From assembly GCA_027064425.1 (NCBI GenBank), contig JAMOPO010000015.1:365959-429958 (forward strand): a stretch of DNA of 64,000 bases. Direction: 5' to 3'. Under the pieces are notes generated by a model. The model did no database searches. It had not been told where the DNA came from and was given only the letters and a program-made list of their open reading frames with translations. This document shows positions 58,300-64,000 of this stretch, piece by piece (within the stretch, counting starts at the first letter, position 1; each line of letters opens with the position of its first letter). Position numbers and translations under genes: made by a program. This DNA is from Methanobacteriota archaeon (lineage in GTDB: Archaea; JAADCQ01; Methanopyri; Methanopyrales; Methanopyraceae).

Positions 58300-58977
58300 G
58301 TGCGGAACCACCGGGTGCTGGTCCTCGACCGGGCCAAGAGCTTCGCGGACGGCGTGCACGAGGCCCTCGGGGACGCGGAGCGGGTGGAGAGCGTGGTGGA
58401 CCTGGAGCGGTTCGCGGGTCGGGGTGGCGGGTTCGCGGTCGCGGAGATCACGCGCGGACTCGTGGGTGCGGACGTCCGCGGGATCGAGGGCGTGATCGTC
58501 TGCCGGACCTACCTGTCCAACTATGCCGCCCAGAGGTCCATCGTCATCCCGATCATGCTCAGGCGCGTGCGGCTGGATCCGAAGCCGGTGATGGAGGAGA
58601 ACCCGCTGGACGCGCTCCGGCTGGAGGCGCTGGAGAGCGTGCTCCACGACCTCGCCACGGTGGCCGGTCGGGCGGTGCGGGCGGAGTCCGGGGACGAGCA
58701 CCCGTTCACGGTGCTGGTGGGGGCGGGCACGGTCGTAGAGGTGATCCAGAACCGCCCCGACGAGGCGGGGGAGATTTACCGGGAGTTCCGGGATCGGTTC
58801 AGCGCGATCGACCCGAAGGTGAAGGTTCTCGACCTAGATTCCGGCACGGAGGTGCCGATGGAGGAGCTCCTCGACGGTTCCTTCAGGCTGGACACCCGGG
58901 ACTTCGAGGAGCTGGGAGAGGACGAGCGGGACATGCTGGTGCGTTGGATGGAGCGGAGGTTGTTCATGGTTCGCTGA
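58300..58977 (+). CDS. C-terminal piece of broken Rad3/XPD-like helicase
   Basis: A 225-codon frame from GTG 58300. It contains VLVLDRAKSFADGVHEAL, FAVAEITRGLVGADVRGIEGVIVCRTYLSNYAAQR and IMLRRVRLDPKPVMEENPLDALRLEALESVL, resembling the second RecA domain of Rad3-type helicases but with degenerate motifs V and VI. Just upstream, in another frame and with a good GGGAGGGGAGTGACC site before ATG 58212, lies MGARAVFHLLPVRIKAKDAWRLGRLL, which should precede it in an intact gene. A frame change near 58300 is therefore likely. Confidence 0.5.
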   Translation: MRNHRVLVLDRAKSFADGVHEALGDAERVESVVDLERFAGRGGGFAVAEITRGLVGADVRGIEGVIVCRTYLSNYAAQRSIVIPIMLRRVRLDPKPVMEENPLDALRLEALESVLHDLATVAGRAVRAESGDEHPFTVLVGAGTVVEVIQNRPDEAGEIYREFRDRFSAIDPKVKVLDLDSGTEVPMEELLDGSFRLDTRDFEELGEDERDMLVRWMERRLFMVR

Positions 58978-59037
58978 GCCTCAGAGGAGCATCTATAGTC
59001 GGGTGACCGCGGCGGTGGTGGGCGTGGGGGTTCGAGC

Positions 59038-60225
59038 GTGCGACTACACATCGCCACCGAGGAGGAGATCAGGCGAGGGGAGACCGCCGACGTCTACTTC
59101 CGGAGGATCCGGAAGGTGCTCGAGGAGGAGGGACTGGACGACGTCAAGGTGGTGGCCGAGGTCTCCACGCGCTCGCTCCCGGAGGGCTGGGAGTGGGGCG
59201 TTCTGTGCGGCGTCGAGGAGGCGCTGTCGCTGCTCGAGGACCGGGACGTGACGGTCTACGCGATGGACGAGGGTGAGATCTTTCGCCCGGGCCAGCCGGT
59301 GATGCGAATCGAGGGCTCCTACACCGAGTTCTGCGAGCTGGAGACGGCGCTGATCGGGTGCCTGGCGAAGGCGACCGGCATCGCGACGAAGGCGGCGAGG
59401 TGCAAGCTGGCGGCTAAGGGCAAGCCGGTGTACAGCTTCGGGATCCGGCGGCAGCACCCCGCGATCGCCCCGATGGTGGACCGGGCCGCGTACATCGGTG
59501 GCTGCGACGGTGTCTCCGGGATCAAGGGGGCGGAGCTGATCGGGGAGAAGCCCGTCGGCACCATGCCGCACGCGTTCATCCTGATCTTCGGCGACCAGCG
59601 CGAGGCCTGGCGGGCCTTCGACGAGCACGTGCCGGAGGACGTGCCCAGGATCGCGCTCGTGGACACGTTTTACGACGAGGTCGAGGAGGCGCTCATGGCG
59701 GCGGAGGAGCTGGGCGACCGGCTGTTCGGCGTGCGACTGGACACGCCCTCTTCGCGGCGGGGGGACATGGTGGAGATCGTGCGCGAGGTCCGCTGGGAGC
59801 TGGACGTGCGCGGCTACGAGGACGTCAAGATCATGGTCTCCGGCGGGCTGGACGAGGAGGAGATTCGAGAGCTCGCGGAGGCCGGTGCGGATGCGTTCGG
59901 TGTCGGTACGGCGATCTCGGACGCGCCGGCCGTGGACTTCGCCCTGGACGTGGTGGAGGTGGACGGAGAGCCGCGGGCGAAGCGGGGCAAGCTCTCGGGA
60001 GCGAAGCAGGTCTGGAGGTGCCCGAAGTGCCTGGAGGATAAGGTGACGCCGGCCGACCGAGAGCCAGGGGAGTGTCCGAGGTGCGGTGAGGAGCGGCGCC
60101 CACTCCTGCGCAAGTTCATCGAGGGTGGCGAGCCGGTTCGGGAGCCGAGGAGCCCAAAGGAGGCGCGGAAGCACGTGCTCAGGACGGTGAAACGCCTGGA
60201 GGGGGTGGACCGTGAGCGAGATTAG
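59038..60225 (+). CDS. Nicotinate phosphoribosyltransferase, archaeal type
   Basis: A 395-residue enzyme forming nicotinate mononucleotide for NAD synthesis. Visible are TADVYFRRIRKVLEEEGL (start region), the phosphoribosyl-site sequence YSFGIRRQHPAIAPMVDRAAYIGGCDGVSG, GTMPHAFILIFGDQREAWRAFDE, FGVRLDTPSSRRGDM, and KIMVSGGLDEEEIRELAEAGADAFGVGTAIS. A C-terminal zinc ribbon (CPKCLEDK...CPRCGEER) is present, as in related archaeal proteins. GTG 59038 follows GGGGGTTCGA. It overlaps the RIO1 gene by 14 bases. Confidence 0.93.
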   Translation: MRLHIATEEEIRRGETADVYFRRIRKVLEEEGLDDVKVVAEVSTRSLPEGWEWGVLCGVEEALSLLEDRDVTVYAMDEGEIFRPGQPVMRIEGSYTEFCELETALIGCLAKATGIATKAARCKLAAKGKPVYSFGIRRQHPAIAPMVDRAAYIGGCDGVSGIKGAELIGEKPVGTMPHAFILIFGDQREAWRAFDEHVPEDVPRIALVDTFYDEVEEALMAAEELGDRLFGVRLDTPSSRRGDMVEIVREVRWELDVRGYEDVKIMVSGGLDEEEIRELAEAGADAFGVGTAISDAPAVDFALDVVEVDGEPRAKRGKLSGAKQVWRCPKCLEDKVTPADREPGECPRCGEERRPLLRKFIEGGEPVREPRSPKEARKHVLRTVKRLEGVDRERD

Positions 60226-61093
60226 CGAACGGCTCGGCAGGGCCTTGCTGGAAACGGTGGAGAGGGACGATCCCGAGCCGTTCATCGAGGCCGTTCGGGA
60301 GCTCGAGCCCGACCCGGAGGAGCTGGAGCGGTTCCTGGAGGCGCTGAAAATTCAGCGGGAAAAGGGACGCGTCTCGGAGGAGACGGTGAGGGTCGTGGAG
60401 GAGGTCGTCGAGAAGGCGGGTGGAAGGAGGGAGCGCGGGGAGCTCCCGGAGACGGACCCGCTGGCTGAGTACGCGGGCGTGGACCGGGTCCTGGGCACCA
60501 TCATGACGGGGAAGGAGGCGGACGTCCTGCTCGCGGAGAAGAGGGGAAGGAAGGTCGCACTGAAGGTCTACCGAGCGTTCACAGGCCGGGAGGAGAAGCG
60601 CGAGGAGCGGGCCTACAGGACGGAGGACGGTGAGGTCGTCCGCCGCGTGGAGCGGGGTGACGCGGCCCTCCGTGAGTTCTCGCGACTCAAGCGGGCTTAT
60701 GAGGCCGGGGTTCGGGTCCCCGAACCCTACGACGCCCGGCCCGGAGTCATCGTGATGGAGTACATCCCCGGTGAGCCCCTGTACCGGGCCCCGGACTTGG
60801 AGGATCCCGAGGCGGTCCTGGACGATCTGGTGAGGCAGGTGGAGCGGCTGGCGGTCAAGGCGGAGCTGGTCCACGGGGATCTGAGCGCGTTCAACGTGCT
60901 CGTGAGCGACGACGAGGTGCCCTACATCATCGACCTCTCCGAGGCGAAGGGCGTTAAGGAACCCGGGGCGATGGAGCTGCTACGGCGGGATGTGGAGAAC
61001 CTCGTGGACTTCTTCAACCGAAAGTATGACGTCTCCAGGGACGTCGACGAGGTGGTGGAACGGGTGAGGGAACGTGTTTACGGTGATCGGTGA
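60212..61093 (+). CDS. rio1: RIO1-type serine protein kinase
   Basis: The 293-residue RIO kinase has an N-terminal helical region (1-80) followed by the kinase domain. LGTIMTGKEADVLLAEKRGRKVALKVYR is the flexible loop and ATP-binding lysine region. LVHGDLSAFNVLV is the catalytic loop and YIIDLSEAKG the metal-binding Asp (IDLS in place of the more common IDVSQ). RIO1 takes part in small-subunit maturation. The GTG start at 60212 lies in the end of the preceding gene; ribK overlaps its end by 20 bases. Confidence 0.93.
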   Translation: MSEISERLGRALLETVERDDPEPFIEAVRELEPDPEELERFLEALKIQREKGRVSEETVRVVEEVVEKAGGRRERGELPETDPLAEYAGVDRVLGTIMTGKEADVLLAEKRGRKVALKVYRAFTGREEKREERAYRTEDGEVVRRVERGDAALREFSRLKRAYEAGVRVPEPYDARPGVIVMEYIPGEPLYRAPDLEDPEAVLDDLVRQVERLAVKAELVHGDLSAFNVLVSDDEVPYIIDLSEAKGVKEPGAMELLRRDVENLVDFFNRKYDVSRDVDEVVERVRERVYGDR

Positions 61094-61505
61094 GTACGTC
61101 CGCGGGCTCGGCGAGGGACGGAAGTACGTCAGCATGCCTTATTACCGGGAGGAGATCCGCAAGATCACCGGCGAGGACCCGTTCCCGGGCACGTTCAACG
61201 TGCGGGTGGGGAGGGAGGAGTGGCGAGCGCTGCTGGAGGTGGCGGAGTCGAAGGGTTACCGGATCGAGCCCCGAGGTGATCTCGGCGGAGCGTGGCTGTA
61301 CCCGTGCGCCGTGAACGGTGTCCGGGCGTGGATGGTGTTCCCGGACCTAACCGAGCACCGGGATCAGGTCGAGCTGATTTCCGGTCTCGAGCTCCGCAGG
61401 ACGCTGGGAGTGCTCCCGGGAGACCCCGTCAAAATCAGGGTCTGGGGCCCGAAGTCTTGGCGGATCTGGCGGGAGACAAGCTGCGAGAGATCAAGCGGGC
61501 GCTGA
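61074..61505 (+). CDS. ribK: CTP-dependent riboflavin kinase
   Basis: A 143-residue DUF120-family riboflavin kinase that makes FMN using CTP, as in M. jannaschii. The features are GEGRKYVSMPYYREEIRKITG, DPFPGTFNVRV (ligand loop), AWLYPCAVNGVRAWMVFPDLTEHRDQVELIS and LRRTLGVLPGDPVKIRVW. The last 15 codons overlap ribB. GTG/ATG region start at 61074 lies within the RIO1 end. It is a plausible operon partner of ribB for flavin supply (F420 and FMN/FAD enzymes). Confidence 0.93.
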   Translation: MFTVIGEYVRGLGEGRKYVSMPYYREEIRKITGEDPFPGTFNVRVGREEWRALLEVAESKGYRIEPRGDLGGAWLYPCAVNGVRAWMVFPDLTEHRDQVELISGLELRRTLGVLPGDPVKIRVWGPKSWRIWRETSCERSSGR

Positions 61506-62158
61506 AGCGCGGCGAGCCCGTGCTCGTGTTTGACTTCGAGGATCGCGAGGGCGAGACCGACGTGATGCTCTGGGCCCCCAAGGTGGAGCCGGAGCACGTG
61601 GCGTTGCTGCGCGAGCGGGCCGGAGGCCTCATCTGCGCGGTCTTACACCCGGAGCACGCCGAGGAGATCGGGCTCCCTCACCTCGTGGACGTGTACCGGG
61701 CGGCCAGGGACGAGTTCCCGCTCCTGCGTGAGACCTGGCCGGACGACATCCCGTACGACGAGCGGTCCACGTTTTCCATCACGATCAACCACCGCGACAC
61801 GTTCACCGGCGTCACGGACGAGGACCGAGCGCTGACCATCCGGAAGCTCGCGGAGTTCTTCGAGCGGGAGCACGAGGATCCCGTCCGCGAGTTCGGCCGT
61901 GAGTTCCGGTCGCCGGGCCATGTGCACCTGCTGCGACCATTCGACGGGCTCTTGGACGAGCGGCAGGGTCACACCGAGCTCACGGCGGCGCTGCTCGAGA
62001 TGGTCGGGTTGGAGCCTAAGGTGGCCGTCATCTGCGAGATGCTGGAGTCCGGCGGGGGTTCCCTGCCGCCGGATCGGGCCCGGGACGTGGCCGAGGAGCT
62101 CGACGCCCCGTTCGTGACCGGGGATGAGATTCTCCAGGCGTGGAGGAGGCGCCGGTAA
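61457..62158 (+). CDS. ribB: 3,4-dihydroxy-2-butanone 4-phosphate synthase
   Basis: The 233-residue RibB converts ribulose 5-phosphate to the four-carbon riboflavin precursor. Motifs: ALKRGEPVLVFDFEDREGETD (acidic metal-binding region), FSITINHRDTFTGVTDEDRALTI, FRSPGHVHLLRP and RQGHTELTAALLEMVGLEPKVAVICEML. TTG 61457 gives the normal N-terminus and follows TGGGGCCC; frames extending upstream belong to ribK. It lies in the same transcript as ribK, with a 49-base overlap. Confidence 0.93.
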   Translation: MADLAGDKLREIKRALKRGEPVLVFDFEDREGETDVMLWAPKVEPEHVALLRERAGGLICAVLHPEHAEEIGLPHLVDVYRAARDEFPLLRETWPDDIPYDERSTFSITINHRDTFTGVTDEDRALTIRKLAEFFEREHEDPVREFGREFRSPGHVHLLRPFDGLLDERQGHTELTAALLEMVGLEPKVAVICEMLESGGGSLPPDRARDVAEELDAPFVTGDEILQAWRRRR

Positions 62159-62219
62159 TCCCCGACTCGGGAAAATGGAAAATGTGGAACCGTGGCTTCG
62201 GCAGCGGGGGGAGCGCAGC

Positions 62220-62813
62220 GTGAGGGGACCGGTCCTGGTCCTCGGCGTAATGCTCGTGCTCTCCGCCGCGGTTCCCGCGTACGCGCAGACGACCGCCGCG
62301 GCGGGTGGCGGTGGGGGAGCGACTCAGGCGGCACCGACCGTCCAGACCGCACCCGCCGGTGGTGGAGGCGCTGGGACCACCCAAACGGCCGCCCCGGCAC
62401 CGTCCGAGACGGGAGGAGGGAGCGCCTCCGCTCCTCAGGGATCGCAGCAGGGTCAGGGGCAGCAGGGAGGGAAGAAGAAGCCCGAGCCGAAGAAGAAGCA
62501 CGTAGGACAGCAGAAGCGGTCTGCCGGGCCGGGCTTCGGCCGGCTGATCGGAGAGTACAGGTACTACACGATGGCCGCAGCGGTGGGCCTCATGGCGCTG
62601 GCCGGCCTGGTGGGTTACGGAATGGTCAAGTTCGAGCGGGAGGCCGCTCGGCGGGAGTCCGAGGAGGAGTCTCGGGCTCGGAGGTTCGGAAGGAGGTCGG
62701 CAGGGCGCGAGGAATCAGACGAGTCAAGGCCCAAGCGCCCCTCCACGATCGAGAGGTCCGATGAGGAGGTGGAGAAGGTCAAGCGACTCTGGGAGCAGCT
62801 GAGGGAGGAGTAG
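62220..62813 (+). CDS. Exported protein with Gly/Gln-rich segment and one membrane span
   Basis: A 197-residue protein. GTG 62220 (GGGGGGAGCGCAGC upstream) opens with a signal peptide MRGPVLVLGVMLVLSAAVPAYA. A low-complexity outer segment of about 80 residues (Thr, Ala, Gly, Gln, Pro) follows, then a Lys/Pro-rich patch, a membrane helix (YTMAAAVGLMALAGLVGYGMV) and a charged cytoplasmic tail of about 65 residues (Arg, Glu, Ser). The plan, with stalk outside and charged coil inside, suggests an envelope-spanning adaptor. No family was recognised. Confidence 0.68.
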   Translation: MRGPVLVLGVMLVLSAAVPAYAQTTAAAGGGGGATQAAPTVQTAPAGGGGAGTTQTAAPAPSETGGGSASAPQGSQQGQGQQGGKKKPEPKKKHVGQQKRSAGPGFGRLIGEYRYYTMAAAVGLMALAGLVGYGMVKFEREAARRESEEESRARRFGRRSAGREESDESRPKRPSTIERSDEEVEKVKRLWEQLREE

Positions 62814-62826
62814 GGGAGTCGTCGCG

Positions 62827-63213
62827 ATGGCCCTCAGGTGCCCTCGGTGCGGCGGCCCGGTGCGTCCGCACATGGAGATCCTCGAGTGTGAGGAGTGTGA
62901 CTGGACGAAGGAACTGGACAGCAAGCCCAAGCGCACCACCAGGCTCAAGTGGATCAAGGAGTACGCCGTCCGCATCCTTCGGGAGGAGTTCGACGACTGC
63001 GGTGTGGTGAAAGCGTTCGTTCGGGGCCCCCGCGGGCCCAAGGGAGCGGAGTACTTGGCGGCGACGGTGTACGTCGAGGACCACCACAAGGCGATCGGGA
63101 AGGAGGGCGAGCGGGTGAAGGAGGTCGAGGAGAAGCTGCGGGAAGTCTGCGAGGAGCTGGACGTGCCTCCCATCCGCATCACCATTCAGCCGGCTTCCCA
63201 AGCCCCGGACTGA
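62827..63213 (+). CDS. Small zinc-ribbon protein of unknown function
   Basis: A 128-residue protein. A zinc ribbon (LRCPRCGGPVRPHMEILECEECDW) is followed by a basic segment and a KH-like or alpha/beta domain with GPRGPKGAEYLAATVYVEDHHKAIGKEGERVKEVEEKL, where IGKEGERV resembles the KH GxxG loop. That makes nucleic-acid binding plausible. The start is ATG 62827 after GGGGAGTCG. It follows the exported protein gene by 13 bases. Confidence 0.65.
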   Translation: MALRCPRCGGPVRPHMEILECEECDWTKELDSKPKRTTRLKWIKEYAVRILREEFDDCGVVKAFVRGPRGPKGAEYLAATVYVEDHHKAIGKEGERVKEVEEKLREVCEELDVPPIRITIQPASQAPD

Positions 63214-63686
63214 CGTCCGGTGCGGTGGGCTTCTTTTTCCAGTCGAGGCGGTCGCTCCGGCGCCGCGCCCCACCTCCGGCTCACTCATTCTCGCGCCCGG
63301 GGCGCGCGTTGGGGTCGCAGCGCCTTTTTAACGTGCGAGCGCGCACCCGGCGCGGGGCGCTCGCGGATCATCGCCAGGCTCTCGGGCCCGTACACCGCCG
63401 GGAACGACGCGGGAGCGTGGACGGCTCGTGCGCAGGATCGGAGGACGAGCTAACCCGCCGCTGAAGGAGCCCGCGAAACGCGGGAGTGGCCGTTGGGTCT
63501 CCGCCTCCCTGGGGCTCCGAACGGGCTGGTAACGGCATCGCGAGCTCGTTGGGGTGGTGTTGAGGAGCGGGCTCGCCACCCGCCTCGCGTTCCTAGGCTT
63601 CCGAGCCGGGTGGCGCACTAGGTGGCTAGGTCGAACCTCGCCGGGGCGCCGCGCGGGCTCCTCACTGCGCTCAGGGGGCGAGCGGC
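63214..63686 (+). other. 473-base gap without a recognisable gene; promoter-like box and hairpins
   Basis: GCGCCTTTTTAACG (about 63320-63333) looks like an archaeal TATA box on the plus strand. Downstream there are perfect hairpins such as GCGAGCGC/GCGCTCGC (about 63337-63366) and CCCGCG-AAA-CGCGGG (about 63470-63484), but no conserved box of SRP RNA, 5S rRNA, RNase P RNA, tRNA or C/D sRNA. Reading frames here have no protein-like composition. It could be a long structured leader of the following ABC gene or an unrecognised RNA. Confidence 0.45.
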
Positions 63687-64000
63687 TTGTCCTCCGCCGT
63701 GGTAGTGGAGGGACTGAAGAAGGTTTACGAGACGGAAACCCGGGGCAAGGTCGTGGCGCTGGACGGGCTGGACTTGGAGGTTGAGGAGGGTGAGATCCAC
63801 GGGATCTTGGGTCGGAGCGGTGCGGGCAAGAGCACCCTGATTCGGATCTTGCGAGGGGCGGAGCGGTTCGACGAGGGCAGGGTAGAGATCTGCGGGATCG
63901 AGCTGACGCCGGACGCGCCGAAGTCCAGGTTCACCGAGGTGAGGAAGGTCACCGCGATCCACCCGCAGCGAGAGTTCGGTCTGTGGCCTGAAACCGCGGC
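63687..64000 (+). CDS. ABC ATPase, resembling methyl-CoM reductase component A2 (partial)
   Basis: The first 104 codons are present and run off the window. The features are VVVEGLKKVYETETRGKVVALDGLDLEVEEGEIHGILGRSGAGKSTLIRILRGAE, shown in parts: GILGRSGAGKST is Walker A and the RILRGAERFDEG segment follows. The late VRKVTAIHPQREFGLWPETAA resembles the Q-loop region (TAIHLQR-x-FGLW) of component A2 (AtwA), the ATPase that activates methyl-coenzyme M reductase. TTG 63687 follows CAGGGGGCG; GTG codons at 63699 and 63705 are alternatives. Identity as AtwA rests on recalled similarity and needs the second ATPase half. Confidence 0.6.
   Translation, partial: MSSAVVVEGLKKVYETETRGKVVALDGLDLEVEEGEIHGILGRSGAGKSTLIRILRGAERFDEGRVEICGIELTPDAPKSRFTEVRKVTAIHPQREFGLWPETA

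Larger units (their letters stand above)
56925..58977 (+). pseudogene. Rad3/XPD-like Fe-S helicase broken by frame changes
   Basis: One helicase-like sequence is spread over three reading frames. Piece 1 (TTG 56925 to about 57150, frame ending at 57281) has a Q/Walker A start: LRASQVEMLRNL and RDRPGSGKSWLLRRIARVYGEG. Piece 2 (57122-58186) carries four cysteines arranged like the XPD iron-sulfur domain (YECRVG, KCHPDF, CAEC) and a DDAH box in VILDDAHML. Piece 3 starts with HLLPVRIKAKDAWRLGRLLR in a third frame (58212-58305), then shifts to the frame ending at 58977, which holds the helicase C-terminal domain with VLVLDRAKSFADGV and VIVCRTYL. Sequencing error, pseudogene or a set of split genes are all possible. 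Joining needs a -1 and a +1 type shift plus a stop bypass. Confidence 0.75.

Noticed and set aside
63590..63650. tRNA-like GGTCGAACC segment
   Set aside because: It resembles a T loop, but no acceptor, anticodon or D stems can be drawn around it.

Overview
The window comes from a hyperthermophilic, hydrogenotrophic methanogen of the Methanopyrus type. The combination of evidence is specific: the large subunit of a two-subunit (split) reverse gyrase; a tRNA gene with C instead of T at position 8 (the C-to-U edited tRNAs of Methanopyrus); [Fe]-hydrogenase Hmd with a full set of hcg cofactor genes; F420-dependent Mtd; coenzyme B biosynthesis genes; archaeal ribosomal, RFC, NOG1, Pelota, RIO1 and RNase P RNA genes; very G+C-rich DNA; proteins rich in Glu and Arg; and heavy use of TTG and GTG starts. 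No prophage, IS element or CRISPR array was seen. The only mobile element is an intein in rfcS.

Layout. 1-2842: 3' end of a homocitrate synthase-type gene, homoaconitase-like hacA/hacB and a UPF0146 gene. 2839-5315: ABC-2 exporter and a macrodomain protein. 5361-5711: a C/D box sRNA and a nested hairpin. 5712-12375: membrane protein, rgyB, taw3, a radical SAM gene and a methyltransferase, with a second C/D sRNA at 10738-10796. 12376-12540: a third C/D sRNA. 12541-16764: circularly permuted GTPase, TIGR01212-like radical SAM gene, RNase P RNA (minus) and an RsmB/NSUN-type m5C methyltransferase. 16838-21181: a surface protein, tRNA-Gly(UCC), DUF505 and NreA. 21248-27488: KaiC-like ATPase, Pelota, HD hydrolase, small GTPase, DUF1611, SepF, 2-phosphoglycerate kinase-like and ZPR1-like genes. 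27543-35040: distal half of the spc ribosomal operon from L19e through L18, S5, L30, L15, SecY, adenylate kinase, DUF106, L34e and Cmk, then a nucleoside phosphorylase and a small protein.

35225-44496 is the metabolic centrepiece. hmd and all seven hcg genes (hcgA-G) lie together, with mtd among them; a U32-family gene and a small Cys-containing protein trail the cluster. Together they make the iron-guanylylpyridinol cofactor, the H2-dependent methylene-H4MPT dehydrogenase that uses it, and the F420-dependent enzyme for the same step. 44449-56773 holds a secreted amidotransferase-like protein, DsrE-like protein, TIP49/RuvB-like ATPase, RfcS (with intein) and RfcL, L12, NOG1, Hsp20, RtcA, a nucleotidyltransferase, a DRG GTPase, MarC and a His-rich miniprotein. 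56925-58977 is a Rad3/XPD-like Fe-S helicase broken across three frames. 59038-63213: nicotinate phosphoribosyltransferase, RIO1, RibK, RibB, an exported low-complexity protein and a zinc-ribbon protein. 63214-63686 carries no convincing gene. The window ends inside an ABC ATPase resembling methyl-CoM reductase component A2.

The least explained signals are noncoding. A 21-bp palindrome (TCGTTACGA-N3-TCGTAACGA) occurs four times, each time just 3' of a gene. Three C/D box sRNAs can be recognised by boxes and guide spacing. An 11-bp inverted repeat brackets the secY TATA box. A direct repeat lies between mtd and hcgE. Several nested hairpins sit between genes.
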